From NCBI GenBank assembly GCA_037969565.1, contig JBBKXQ010000037.1, positions 1 to 33,831 on the forward strand: DNA of 33,831 nt, given 5' to 3'. The stretch comes from SZUA-35 sp037969565. Lineage in GTDB: Bacteria > Actinomycetota > Acidimicrobiia > Acidimicrobiales > SZUA-35. The translations under genes were made by a program, and so were the position numbers. Below the pieces are notes generated by a model. That model worked only from the letters and a program-made list of their open reading frames with translations. It did no database searches and was not told the DNA's origin. This document shows positions 1-7,833 of this stretch, piece after piece (the stretch's first letter is position 1; every line of letters begins with the position of its first letter).

Positions 1-288
1 GCCCTCTTCGGAGGCCTGCATCCGCTGTGGACCATCCCATCGGCATTCCTCTTCGGCGCCCTGCTCACCGGGGCAACGAAGCTCCAACTCGCGCTCCAGG
101 TGCCGGCCGCACTGGCCACCGCACTGAACGGCATCGTCGTGATCTTTGTCGTGAGCAGCGGGCGACTCCGGGCTCGACTCGACCGAATCATGGACGCTCG
201 CTCCGAAATGAACGCGATGAGCGAGCCCCCCGCCGCGGAACCACCACCAGTACAAACCTCGGCCTCCTCCGGCGGGGCACCCGCATGA
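1..288 (+). CDS. ABC transporter permease, C-terminal fragment (nucleoside/BMP type)
   Basis: The reading frame is open from the first base of the window and ends with TGA at 286-288, so only about the last 95 residues are visible and the 5' end lies outside. The fragment holds two hydrophobic stretches (around FGALLTG and ALNGIVVIFVVSS), then a charged Arg-rich segment and a Pro/Ser-rich tail. ALNGIVVIFVV near the end resembles the last membrane helix of the first permease of BmpA-type (YufP/NupB-like) nucleoside importers. The next permease begins inside its stop codon (ATGA, translational coupling), and the lipoprotein and double ATPase follow, so it should be one half of the membrane channel. 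Family assignment rests mostly on this context and is moderately sure. Confidence 0.8.
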   Translation, partial: ALFGGLHPLWTIPSAFLFGALLTGATKLQLALQVPAALATALNGIVVIFVVSSGRLRARLDRIMDARSEMNAMSEPPAAEPPPVQTSASSGGAPA

Positions 289-1214
289 GCCAGTTCTTCA
301 CCACGTCGGTGCTCATTGCGGTGGTTGCCTCTGGTGTTCGATTGGCCACTCCCTACCTTCTCGCCGCCCTCGGCGAAACGGTCGGGCAGAAGAGTGGCGT
401 GCTCAATCTCGGGGTGGACGGCGTGATGCAGCTCAGCGCGGTGTTCGCCTACTGGGCCATCCTGGAAACGGGCAATTTCTGGTTGGCAACAGGTCTGGGT
501 TTGCTGAGCGGCGTGGTGATGGGAGTCATCTACGCCGTGATCACGGTGGTCTTCCATGCCACCCAGGGGATCAGCGGCATCGGCATCTTCTTGTTCGGTC
601 TGGGCTTCAGCGATCTCTTCTTTCGTCGCCAAGTCGGCACACCGCTACCCGCTCCGAAGCTGCCAAAGGTCGAGATTCCGCTCCTCTCCGACTTGCCCTT
701 CGTCGGCGAGGCGCTCTTCAGCCACAACCTCCTCACCTACGCTGCGTTCGTGTTCGTTCCGCTCACGGTGTTCCTTCTCGGCAAGACCACATTCGGAATG
801 AACATTCGAGCGGTCGGCGAAAATCCCGGCGCTGCCGACAGCCTCGGGGTCTCCGTTGCTCGCACCCGCTTCCTCGCCATCCTCATCGGCAACGCCATGG
901 CCGGCCTCGCCGGAACGGCACTGGTACTGGAGCTCGGAATCTTCCAGGCCAACCTCACGCAGGGCCTCGGCTTCATCGCCGTTGCGCTCGTGTATTTCGG
1001 GGCCTGGCGACCGGTTGGCGTGATGGCCGGGGCGCTGCTCTATGGACTGGTGGCGGCCACGGTGCTCCAGCTCAAGACCCAAGGCACGATTCCACGTGGC
1101 CTTTCCGACATTGCGGCCATGGCCCCCGCCGTTCTCACCATCGTGGCCCTGATCGTTCTGGCCCGCCGAGTTCAGGCTCCGGCCGCACTCGCCAAACCGT
1201 TCATCCGCCATTAG
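285..1214 (+). CDS. ABC transporter permease, nucleoside/BMP type (second permease)
   Basis: This 309-residue, very hydrophobic inner-membrane protein starts at the ATG overlapping the previous stop. An upstream in-frame ATG at 27 would only add 86 residues of Arg/Pro-rich translation lying antiphase over the previous gene, so I reject it. The N-terminus carries the family signature GETVGQKSGVLNLGVDG followed by a helix starting VMQLSAVFAYWAI, typical of the second permease (YufQ/NupC-like) of BMP-family importers. The later GENPGAADSLGVS segment is the cytoplasmic coupling loop contacting the ATPase. Roughly eight to ten membrane segments are likely. It should form a heterodimeric channel with the upstream permease for purine nucleosides or a related solute. 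Substrate is inferred from family only. Confidence 0.9.
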   Translation: MSQFFTTSVLIAVVASGVRLATPYLLAALGETVGQKSGVLNLGVDGVMQLSAVFAYWAILETGNFWLATGLGLLSGVVMGVIYAVITVVFHATQGISGIGIFLFGLGFSDLFFRRQVGTPLPAPKLPKVEIPLLSDLPFVGEALFSHNLLTYAAFVFVPLTVFLLGKTTFGMNIRAVGENPGAADSLGVSVARTRFLAILIGNAMAGLAGTALVLELGIFQANLTQGLGFIAVALVYFGAWRPVGVMAGALLYGLVAATVLQLKTQGTIPRGLSDIAAMAPAVLTIVALIVLARRVQAPAALAKPFIRH

Positions 1215-1291
1215 CCCCGCCCCTCACTTCCACAACAGCAACAACCAACTCCCGCCAAACCATTGAGTCAGAACCGAAGGAAGACAAAAAC

Positions 1292-2338
1292 ATGAGCACA
1301 TCAACATTCCGACGCCTCTTGGCGTTGCTCTTCTCACTGGCGCTCGTCGCCTCTGCCTGTGGCAGCAGCAGCGAGGGATCGGACGCCAACACCACCGAGG
1401 GCGGTTCGGACACGACCGCCGCCGGAAGCGATACCACAACCGCTCCCGACACCGCATCCGGACCCCTGACCATGGCCATCGTGGCTCCGAGCGCATCGAA
1501 CGATCTCGCCTTCACCCAGAGCATGATCGAATCGATCGATGCCCTCGGTCGCGACATCGATCTCGCCGTCACCGATGGCACCTTCGTCGTCGAGGAGGCC
1601 GCAGCGGCCATACGCGCCTACGCCGAAGAAGGACGAGAAGTGATCATCGTCCACGGAACCCAATTCGGCGGATCGCTGGCTGAGATCGCTCCGGAGTTCC
1701 CCGAAACCACATTCATCTGGGGCACCGCCACCGAAACACAGGGTCTCGACAACGTGTTCGCCTACTACCCACAAGCCGATCAGGGTGGCTACGTCGAAGG
1801 TGTGCTGGCGGCGGCCATCTCCGCATCGGGCAACATCGGCGTGGTCGGTCCGGTCGAGGCCGGAGACGCCGTCGCCTACATCAATGGCTTCGACAAGGGC
1901 GCCACCGACAACGGCGCAACCGTCAGCATCGTCTACACCGGGTCGTTCAGTGACGTTGCTCTGGCGGCCGAAACTGCTCAGGCGCTGATCGCCAACGGAG
2001 CCGACGTACTCACCGGCAGCGCCCAAATGGTGGTCGGTGCGGTCGGCGTTGCGGTCGAGAACAGCGTTCCTTGGTTCGGTACACAGGCCAACCAGTCGTC
2101 GCTGTCGGCCGAATTCGTCGTTGCCTCGCAGGTGTACCACTGGGAGGTCGTGCTCGAAGAAATGCTGGCCCTGCGTGACGCCGGCACACTCGGCGGAGAA
2201 GCGTTCGCCATCAACCTCGAGAATGGCGGACTCGTCGTCGAGATGAACCCCGACTACCCCGGGGCAGCCGACCTCCAGGCCACACTCGACGAAACGATCG
2301 CCGGCATCATCGACGGCTCCATCGACACCGGAGCCTGA
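1292..2338 (+). CDS. BMP/PnrA-family substrate-binding lipoprotein
   Basis: This 348-residue secreted lipoprotein has an Arg-Arg N-region and hydrophobic core, and a lipobox-like VASAC that places the acylated Cys at residue 23. A Ser/Thr/Gly/Asp-rich flexible tether follows to about residue 55. The mature part begins LTMAIVAPSASNDLAFTQSM and contains GTQFGGSLAEIAPEFPETTF, YYPQADQGGYVEGVLAA and NIGVVGPVEAGD. These are the segments of the BMP family (PnrA, Med, BmpA), which binds purine nucleosides and some other solutes outside the membrane. GAAGGAAG about 10 bases before the ATG is a good ribosome site. It follows the two permeases after 77 bases and precedes the ATPase, from which it is separated by a strong hairpin. 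The exact ligand is unknown. Confidence 0.92.
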   Translation: MSTSTFRRLLALLFSLALVASACGSSSEGSDANTTEGGSDTTAAGSDTTTAPDTASGPLTMAIVAPSASNDLAFTQSMIESIDALGRDIDLAVTDGTFVVEEAAAAIRAYAEEGREVIIVHGTQFGGSLAEIAPEFPETTFIWGTATETQGLDNVFAYYPQADQGGYVEGVLAAAISASGNIGVVGPVEAGDAVAYINGFDKGATDNGATVSIVYTGSFSDVALAAETAQALIANGADVLTGSAQMVVGAVGVAVENSVPWFGTQANQSSLSAEFVVASQVYHWEVVLEEMLALRDAGTLGGEAFAINLENGGLVVEMNPDYPGAADLQATLDETIAGIIDGSIDTGA

Positions 2339-2347
2339 TCCGACCGG

Positions 2348-2381
2348 CCCCGGAGCAGCGCGCCAGTCGCTGTCTCCGGGG
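2348..2381 (+). promoter_or_regulatory. Strong intercistronic hairpin after the binding-protein gene
   Basis: Starting nine bases after the lipoprotein stop codon, CCCCGGAG (2348-2355) pairs perfectly with CTCCGGGG (2374-2381). Inside it CAGCG (2356-2360) pairs with CGCTG (2368-2372) across the 7-base loop CGCCAGT, leaving only T2373 bulged, so the stem has 13 pairs. No T-run follows, so it is not a classical complete intrinsic terminator. By analogy with hairpins after binding-protein genes in other ABC operons, it could protect the upstream mRNA or partly attenuate the ATPase gene. That function is inference. Confidence 0.6.
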
Positions 2382-2427
2382 CGTCAGTCCCGTCCCGACC
2401 GCTCACGGTTCCCGAGGCCAGACCAGC

Positions 2428-4047
2428 GTGCACGACATCACCCCGAACACTCCGAGTTCCGACGCAACAGGCAATGGCATGCCGTCTCCCGAAGTGCCGT
2501 CTCCCGAAGTGCCGTCTCCCGAAGTGCCATTGCTCGAACTCCGTGGCATCACCAAACGATTTCCCGGTGTCATCGCCAACCAGGATGTGAGTTTCGACGT
2601 TCGCTCCGGCGAGGTTCACACCCTGCTGGGCGAGAACGGTGCGGGGAAGAGCACGCTGATGAAGATCGTCTTCGGTCTCTACAAGCAAGACGAGGGCGAG
2701 GTGCTGCTGAGAGGGCAACCGATCAGCATCAGCTGTCCGGCTGACGCCATTGCCGCCAAGATCGGAATGGTCCACCAACATTTCATGCTGGTACCCACGC
2801 TCACGGTGGCCGAGAACGTTGCCCTCGGTCTGGGATCGAATCGTGGAATTCTCACCGACCTCGAATTGGTATCGGCCCGAATCAACGAGATCTCCGAACG
2901 CCATGGACTCTCCGTCGACCCTGCAGTCGAGGTGTGGCGGCTCTCGGTCGGCGAGCGGCAGCGGGTGGAGATCATCAAGGCGCTCTACCGCGACGCCACC
3001 CTGTTGGTGCTCGACGAACCCACGGCGGTGTTGACACCGCAAGAGGTGGATGATCTCTTCGCGATCCTGCGAAACATGACCGCCGAAGGACGGGGACTCA
3101 TCTTCATTTCCCACAAATTGAACGAAGTGATGGCGTTGAGTGATCGCATCACGGTTCTTCGCAACGGCCGAGTCACTGGCAACACGGTTCCTTCCCAAAC
3201 CAGTCGGGAGGCGTTGGCCGAGATGATGGTGGGGAGGGCCGTGAAGCTCGTGCCCGATCGTCCCCCGGTCGAACGAGGCGAGCCCCGGTTGCGTATTCGA
3301 AATCTCTCGGTGAAGGGCGATCGCGGAACGATGGCTGTTGATGACGTGACGATCGATGTTCACGGCGGCGAGATCCTGGGCGTGGCCGGCGTCTCGGGAA
3401 ACGGTCAGCGAGAGTTGGCCGAAGCCGTCGCCGGACTGCGAACTCCTCGACCGAACAGTCACATCTCCATCGATGGAGTCGACGTCGAGCGGGAGAACAC
3501 GAAGCGTCGGCGTCGGCGCGGCTTGGCGTACGTACCGGAAGAACGAATGAAGGACGGCGCCATCGGTGAATTCAGCGTGAGTGAGAACCTCATGCTCGTG
3601 AATCACGGCAGCGACGAATTCTGCCGTTCGGGGCTGCTCGACTTCGGCGCCATCAAGGAACACTGCACCGAGCTCGTCCGACGGTACGCGGTGAAGACTC
3701 CATCGATCGACACCCCCACCTCGAGTTTGTCGGGCGGCAACATCCAGAAGGTCATCATGGCCCGCGAGCTCACGGCCGGACCCTCGGTCCTGGTCTGTTC
3801 GCAGCCAACCCGGGGGGTCGACATCGGCAGCGCCGAATACATCCACAGCCAGCTGATCGCCCAACGGACGCTGGGCACCGCAACGTTGCTCATCTCCGAA
3901 GATCTCGACGAGGTACTCGGTCTCTCGGATCGGATCGCCGTGATGTTCGACGGCAAGATCGTTGCGATTGTCGACAGCGCCGACGCAACCCGAGACGGCA
4001 TCGGGCTCCTCATGGCGGGCGTGGTCGTGGAGCCGTCCGCTGGCTGA
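2428..4047 (+). CDS. ABC transporter ATP-binding protein with two nucleotide-binding domains
   Basis: This 539-residue cytoplasmic ATPase belongs to the sugar/nucleoside (RbsA/YufO-like) class. The first domain has Walker A GENGAGKST (residues 68-76), Q-loop HQHFMLVPTLTV, signature LSVGERQ (172-178) and Walker B LLVLDEP (192-198). The second domain, from about residue 285, has a degenerate Walker A (GVSGNGQRE) and a signature LSGGNIQKV. Its Walker B-like VLVCSQPTRGVD lacks the usual DEP acid, as is common in this class. The GTG start gives a 35-residue extension containing a PSPEV tandem repeat. ATG 2479 at the first repeat unit is an alternative start. It energises the two permeases upstream. 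The binding protein gene lies between permeases and ATPase, with an 89-base gap containing a hairpin. Confidence 0.92.
   Translation: MHDITPNTPSSDATGNGMPSPEVPSPEVPSPEVPLLELRGITKRFPGVIANQDVSFDVRSGEVHTLLGENGAGKSTLMKIVFGLYKQDEGEVLLRGQPISISCPADAIAAKIGMVHQHFMLVPTLTVAENVALGLGSNRGILTDLELVSARINEISERHGLSVDPAVEVWRLSVGERQRVEIIKALYRDATLLVLDEPTAVLTPQEVDDLFAILRNMTAEGRGLIFISHKLNEVMALSDRITVLRNGRVTGNTVPSQTSREALAEMMVGRAVKLVPDRPPVERGEPRLRIRNLSVKGDRGTMAVDDVTIDVHGGEILGVAGVSGNGQRELAEAVAGLRTPRPNSHISIDGVDVERENTKRRRRRGLAYVPEERMKDGAIGEFSVSENLMLVNHGSDEFCRSGLLDFGAIKEHCTELVRRYAVKTPSIDTPTSSLSGGNIQKVIMARELTAGPSVLVCSQPTRGVDIGSAEYIHSQLIAQRTLGTATLLISEDLDEVLGLSDRIAVMFDGKIVAIVDSADATRDGIGLLMAGVVVEPSAG
2479..2523 (+). repeat. 15-bp tandem repeat, three units, in the 5' end of the ATPase gene
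   Basis: The units are ATGCCGTCTCCCGAA, GTGCCGTCTCCCGAA and GTGCCGTCTCCCGAA, with a degenerate fourth beginning GTGCCA. They are in frame and encode PSPEV repeats ahead of the first ATPase domain. Each unit begins with a codon that can initiate translation (ATG, GTG, GTG). Similar in-frame 15-bp repeats lie at 13558, 22271 and 33795. Confidence 0.85.
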
Positions 4048-4053
4048 TGGCTG

Positions 4054-5586
4054 CTAACGGTCGAGCACGTTGCGGGTGACCTGGGCCACGGCCGGATCGT
4101 CGGCCAGAGCGAAGGTCCAGTCCGTGGTGCCGATGGTCACGACCTCGCCGCCTTCACGGCCATAGGGCCGACACACCACCATCACCGCGTTTCCGTAGCG
4201 GCATCGGGCCAGGGAGTCCTCGTCGACCCGACCGAACAGACGAGACGCGATGAACTCGAGATCGCCCTGATCGCTGAGAGCGGAGATCGACGAGGGATAC
4301 TCCCCCATCCCGATGTTCGAACTGGGGGTGAAGGCGACCACCTCGATGATCTCCGGTGTGCTGTCGCCGCCAGCCGAGATCGGCAGTTGATACTCGTCGA
4401 ACTGAATTCGGCATCCGAGTGTCTCGTATCCAACGGCGCCGTGTTTGGCGCCCAGGAGATCGCCATACCGCAGGCCTGTGTTCTCGAAGAGCCAGTGATC
4501 ATGCCGATACACCGTGAAGGCTCCCGAACCGTGCACCGTGGCCTGACCGAATCGGTTGTAGAGGCCCCACGCCGAACTGCCTCCGAGGAGAGCCGCTTCC
4601 GGACGACCGACCAACGGATCGCACCACATACCGGTCATCTCGGCGGGCCGGCCATCGGCAACGACCGGATCGGTCTCGTGGGCCGAGTACTTGTGGCAGA
4701 CCATCGTGCCGAGGCCATCACCCTCCAACCGGACCTGCCAGAACATCGTGTTGCCCGAGAAACTCGAGAAGCTTCCGCCCGTCTCCACATGCCGTTCGAC
4801 CGCTGCCCGCTGACCGCTCGACCAATACTCGTCGTGGCCGATGCTCAGCACGCGCTCGTATCCGTCGAGTGCGGCGGCGTCGGCTTCCAGATCGGAGGAA
4901 ATGGCGTAGTCGAACTCGTAGCCCTCGGCTTCGGCCCACTCGACGAACCGACGCTCGAACGTGAACCACCCGCTCGATCCAACCGATGCCGGATAACCCT
5001 TGGCGAAACGGTACTTCTGGAAGATGGATCCGTCAGCGTCGGGCTCCTCGCCCCAGCGGGCGGGGCGTGCCTTTCGATCGTCTCGTTCCACTTCGTCTCG
5101 GCACAACATGCCGCGACCGAACGGTCGCCGGAAGGAGACCTGCTTCCCCCCGGTGTAGAGACTGCATCCACCCCAGTTGTTGTAGGCATTCCAAGTGTTC
5201 GTGGCCAGAACCAGCACCATCGACGATTGCGGCCCGTTGGGCCGTACGACGAAACCGGCGTGAGCCGTTCGGCGACCCTCCGGGGCATCTCGTGCGATGC
5301 AGGTGACGAGGTAGAAACCACTCCTCCACGATTCGGGAATCGGGACCTGGATCGACGCCGGCCAGTTGCAACCGTTGGCATCGGCATCAGCCGGGGCCGG
5401 GGTGAAGACCCCGGGCAACCCATCGTGGCGCCAGACGACATCGCGCTCGGCCCCCCAGCGCTCGACAACCACGTCGAACAAGGTCGATTTCGAGGAGACG
5501 TGGAGGGAAACGCTTTCGCCGTGCCGATGACTCAGCGATCCGCAGTACACCTCGATGTCGTCATGGAACGTGACGTCGTCGGCCAT
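4054..5586 (-). CDS. N,N-dimethylformamidase large-subunit-like protein
   Basis: This 510-residue protein has an N-terminal beta-rich part (YCGSLSHRHGESVSLHVSS, then the segment around WPASIQVPIPESWRSGFYLV). It is followed by the hallmark region NNWGGCSLY and later YEFDYAISSDLEAD, SIGHDEYWSSGQR and GGSFSSFSGNTMFWQVRLE. This arrangement is that of the beta (large) subunit family of N,N-dimethylformamidase, which hydrolyses formamide bonds using iron. I cannot assign the metal ligands from sequence alone. AGTAGGG lies about eight bases before the ATG. Dimethylformamidase needs a small subunit, and none is visible nearby, so the true substrate may be a different amide. It is divergent from the SDR gene, with a structured 201-base spacer. 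It is convergent with, and only 6 bases from, the nucleoside-transporter operon. Confidence 0.75.
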   Translation of the reverse strand: MADDVTFHDDIEVYCGSLSHRHGESVSLHVSSKSTLFDVVVERWGAERDVVWRHDGLPGVFTPAPADADANGCNWPASIQVPIPESWRSGFYLVTCIARDAPEGRRTAHAGFVVRPNGPQSSMVLVLATNTWNAYNNWGGCSLYTGGKQVSFRRPFGRGMLCRDEVERDDRKARPARWGEEPDADGSIFQKYRFAKGYPASVGSSGWFTFERRFVEWAEAEGYEFDYAISSDLEADAAALDGYERVLSIGHDEYWSSGQRAAVERHVETGGSFSSFSGNTMFWQVRLEGDGLGTMVCHKYSAHETDPVVADGRPAEMTGMWCDPLVGRPEAALLGGSSAWGLYNRFGQATVHGSGAFTVYRHDHWLFENTGLRYGDLLGAKHGAVGYETLGCRIQFDEYQLPISAGGDSTPEIIEVVAFTPSSNIGMGEYPSSISALSDQGDLEFIASRLFGRVDEDSLARCRYGNAVMVVCRPYGREGGEVVTIGTTDWTFALADDPAVAQVTRNVLDR

Positions 5587-5606
5587 GCGGCGACCCTACT
5601 TGCGTC

Positions 5607-5636
5607 GTCAGATCTACACCGAACGAGCGATCTGAC
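5607..5636. promoter_or_regulatory. Inverted repeat in the divergent promoter, possible operator
   Basis: GTCAGATC (5607-5614) is followed after 14 bases by its perfect complement GATCTGAC (5629-5636). It starts 20 bases upstream of the dimethylformamidase-like gene start, where a repressor site for that gene would sit. The 14-base centre contains ACCGAACGA, which equals one half of the MarR-A motif found further right in this window, but the other half is missing. No regulator gene lies adjacent. The role is inferred from symmetry and position only. Confidence 0.4.
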
Positions 5637-5652
5637 ACACTTGGGAACACAA

Positions 5653-5739
5653 CGGCCCGCCACCCCGAGAGGTGGCCGGCCGGACCTGCCGGAGCAGGTC
5701 GTCATTGCCGAGGAGGGCGGCGGCGTCCCCGGCAACGAC
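5653..5739 (+). other. Three gapless adjacent hairpins, possible structured leader RNA
   Basis: Hairpin 1: CGGCC-C-GCCACC (5653-5664) pairs with GGTGGC-C-GGCCG (5671-5682) around a 6-base loop, giving 11 pairs with one C-C mismatch. Hairpin 2: GACCTGC (5683-5689) pairs with GCAGGTC (5694-5700) around CGGA. Hairpin 3: GTC-A-TTGCCG (5701-5710) pairs with CGGCAA-C-GAC (5730-5739), 9 pairs with one mismatch, and an inner GGG/CCC may extend it. The three abut with no unpaired base between them. They lie in the spacer between two divergent genes, where terminators are not expected, and would form the leader of the SDR mRNA if transcription begins upstream. I do not recognise a known riboswitch. Confidence 0.5.
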
Positions 5740-5787
5740 TCAGGCCATGATAGTCAAATCGCCTTCAGAGGAAAGATCGAACCAACC

Positions 5788-6531
5788 ATGCCGCTCGGAA
5801 GTTCAGATGTAGCACTCGTCACCGGCGCTTCGAGCGGAATCGGGGAAGCCACGGTCCGCGCCCTCCGAGCTCGCGGGGTCACGGTTCACGCAGCGGCAAG
5901 ACGAGGAGATCGGCTCGACGTTCTGGCGGCCGAGACCGGATGTATCCCGTTCCCTCTCGATGTGCGAGACCGGGCTGCGGTTGCGGCCATCGAGCATTCG
6001 ATTCCCGTCGACATCCTGATCAACAATGCCGGCCTCGGTCGTGCGATGGGATCGATCTGGAAGGCCGACATCGACGACATCGAACGAACCGTCGACACGA
6101 ACGTCACGTCCGCCATCCACATGATCCGGGCGGTACTGCCAGGCATGGTCGAACGCAAGCGGGGCCACATCGTGAACATGAGTTCGGTGCTCGCGCTCTA
6201 CCCCGGACCCGCAGCGCTCTACGGCGCAACCAAGGGGGCCATCCACAAGCTGTCACGCGATCTGCGACAGGAATTGCAGGGAACGGGAGTTCGCGTGACA
6301 GAGATCAACCCCGGTCGGGTCACCACCGAGTTCTACGACGTCGCCATCGATGATGAGGCAGCACGGGCGAAGGCGCTCGATACGGGTATCGAAGAGGTCT
6401 CCCCGTTCGACGTTGCGGCGTCGATTCTGCATGTTCTCGATGCACCGAGACACGTCAACATCAGCCAGCTCGAAATTGTGCCCACGGAACAGACCTACGG
6501 CGGAAGCCAATTCGTCCCGGTGGTCCGTTGA
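5788..6531 (+). CDS. Short-chain dehydrogenase/reductase, YdfG-like
   Basis: This 247-residue cytoplasmic NAD(P)-dependent oxidoreductase has the cofactor motif TGASSGIG at residues 12-19, the NNAG motif in DILINNAGLGRAMGS, the catalytic Ser in VNMSSVLAL, and the YGATK active-site Tyr-Lys. INPGRVTTEFYD follows. The C-terminus resembles that of YdfG-type 3-hydroxy acid/serine dehydrogenases. The start is the ATG preceded by GAGGAAAG about 14 bases upstream. The frame stays open far 5', but that stretch is antisense to the dimethylformamidase-like gene and is not credible protein. Its stop codon overlaps the TTG start of the downstream acetyltransferase, so the two are coupled. The real substrate is unknown. 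Confidence 0.9.
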   Translation: MPLGSSDVALVTGASSGIGEATVRALRARGVTVHAAARRGDRLDVLAAETGCIPFPLDVRDRAAVAAIEHSIPVDILINNAGLGRAMGSIWKADIDDIERTVDTNVTSAIHMIRAVLPGMVERKRGHIVNMSSVLALYPGPAALYGATKGAIHKLSRDLRQELQGTGVRVTEINPGRVTTEFYDVAIDDEAARAKALDTGIEEVSPFDVAASILHVLDAPRHVNISQLEIVPTEQTYGGSQFVPVVR

Positions 6532-7016
6532 GCCAACGGGAGGTCACCTTCCGCGGCTTGCAGCCCGGCGACCTGGGGTGGGTCGTGCAACGCCACGGCG
6601 AGGTCTATTGGGACGAGTTCGGCTGGAACCAGGATTTCGAGGCGCTCGTTGCCGCCATCGTCGTCGACTACCACACCGGCCTCAAACCCGGGCGCGAGAA
6701 TGCCTGGATCGCCACCGTCGATGGCGTCCGGGCTGGTTGTGTGTTCTGTTGCGAACGGGATGCCACCACGGCGCAACTGCGGATCCTGCTCGTCGAGCCG
6801 TGGGCTCGGGGACTGAAGCTCGGGACCCAGCTCGTCGAGCGCTGCATCGCCTTCGCCACCGCCGCCGGGTACTCGTCACTGATGTTGTGGACCAACCACG
6901 TCCTCACGTCAGCTCGGCAGATCTACGAGGCAGCTGGATTCCAGCTGATCGATGAGGAACCCCACGACAGTTTCGGGCAACAACTGATCGGCCAGAACTG
7001 GCGGCTCGAGCTCTGA
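6528..7016 (+). CDS. GNAT-family N-acetyltransferase
   Basis: This 162-residue cytoplasmic protein has the GNAT core: strand beta-4 LRILLVEPWARGLKLGTQLVERCI carries the acetyl-CoA pyrophosphate-binding region (here around RGLKLGTQL), followed by GYSSLMLWTNHVLTSARQIYEAAGF. It belongs to the type often found alone or fused to MarR domains. Translation likely begins at TTG 6528, which overlaps the SDR stop codon. No closer ATG or GTG keeps the N-terminal beta strand VTFRGLQPGDLGWVVQRHGEVYW. The substrate amine is unknown. Context gives no strong hint beyond co-expression with the SDR. Confidence 0.88.
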   Translation: MSQREVTFRGLQPGDLGWVVQRHGEVYWDEFGWNQDFEALVAAIVVDYHTGLKPGRENAWIATVDGVRAGCVFCCERDATTAQLRILLVEPWARGLKLGTQLVERCIAFATAAGYSSLMLWTNHVLTSARQIYEAAGFQLIDEEPHDSFGQQLIGQNWRLEL

Positions 7017-7092
7017 ACGCAGAAGCGGATCGTCGAAAACGGCGAGACGGATGATTGGTCGGTGGCGGACATGCCCCCGATGGGAAGGAGTG

Positions 7093-7674
7093 TCAGGTAT
7101 CGGAAGGACCAGTTCGCAGATCAGGACCGGCTTCGTCGCCCAGGGCTTCGGCCAGACGGTCGACGAAGCGGTCTTCCAAGTTGGCGTAGACGAGGTGCGA
7201 ACCAGCGAAGCGGCGAGCTTCGGCGAGGAGCGGCTCCTCCTGCAGATCGGTCACGAGTAGGGCGACCGTTGCCGAACCCGGGGTGACGGCATCCCGAAAC
7301 CAGGCAACCCAATCGTCGGAGATCCCGAGGTCGATGACCTTCGAAGCCACGACGCCGGCACCGGCTCCGGCTGCGAGACCGGCCACCCATCCAACCGGTC
7401 CGCCGAGCAGGAGACCGAACAATCCGGCCCACATGGCCCCCGACAACGCCGATGGCCCCGCTTGGGGGTCGGTCGTCTCGGTGACGGTCGCACGACCTTC
7501 CTCGTCCTTGACGATGAGCACGGCGTCTTCGAGTACGAGCTGCTTCTTCGACGCCAACCGGCCGGCGGCGGTCATGAATTCGCGGGCCCGGTAGACATCC
7601 TCGAACGAGATACCCACCAGGGTCTGAGGGATGCTTTCCTCGGCGTCGACCGCTGCGGTCTGATTGTCTGTCAT
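7093..7674 (-). CDS. DUF1269-type Gly-rich membrane-associated protein
   Basis: This 193-residue protein has an N-terminal soluble part (IPQTLVGISFEDVYRAREFM, LVLEDAVLIVKDEEGRATVTET). A central Gly/Ala-rich hydrophobic hairpin at about residues 83-115 (GLFGLLLGGPVGWVAGLAAG) follows, then a C-terminal soluble part (LVTDLQEEPLLAEARRFAG). This order is that of the DUF1269 family, whose biochemical role is not known. The ATG at 7674 is preceded by GAGAAGG at six bases. A longer frame of 31 extra residues is Arg-rich and not credible. The gene converges on the acetyltransferase gene and diverges from the MFS gene. The 159-base gap before the MFS gene shows no convincing element. Confidence 0.8.
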   Translation of the reverse strand: MTDNQTAAVDAEESIPQTLVGISFEDVYRAREFMTAAGRLASKKQLVLEDAVLIVKDEEGRATVTETTDPQAGPSALSGAMWAGLFGLLLGGPVGWVAGLAAGAGAGVVASKVIDLGISDDWVAWFRDAVTPGSATVALLVTDLQEEPLLAEARRFAGSHLVYANLEDRFVDRLAEALGDEAGPDLRTGPSDT

Positions 7675-7833
7675 GAAAGCCTTCTCGTGGTTGGGCGGAG
7701 GATTCCGTCGCCGGGAGCACGATAGCCACTGGCGCCGTGAAGGGCCGATCGCGAGCTGTGCCGTCAAGGCGAGAAGTCGGAGGTTCGATCAATTTTCGGC
7801 TGCTCGGAAAGGGGGAGTAGCGTCCGTCTCGAC

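Noticed and set aside
27..284. N-terminal extension of the second permease to an ATG at 27
   Set aside because: It overlaps the first permease in another frame and translates to Arg/Pro-rich sequence without a membrane segment; ATG 285 starts the recognised permease fold.
2479..2523. Phase-variable repeat that switches the gene on and off
   Set aside because: The unit is 15 bp, a multiple of three, so copy changes keep the frame; the same holds for the other three arrays.
2254..3864. 536-residue open frame on the minus strand
   Set aside because: It lies fully antisense to the lipoprotein end and the ABC ATPase, has no recognisable domain, and has His/Arg/Asp-rich composition typical of shadow frames.
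5618..5626. Fourth MarR-A operator
   Set aside because: Only one half motif (ACCGAACGA) is present; the other half does not match.
5653..5739. Intrinsic terminators or a known riboswitch
   Set aside because: The spacer is between divergent genes and has no T-runs; consensus elements of S-box, cobalamin, glycine and guanidine riboswitches are not found.
4387..5787. Long open frame upstream of the SDR gene on the plus strand
   Set aside because: It is antisense to the dimethylformamidase-like gene and shows no protein family; it is a by-product of GC-rich codon use.
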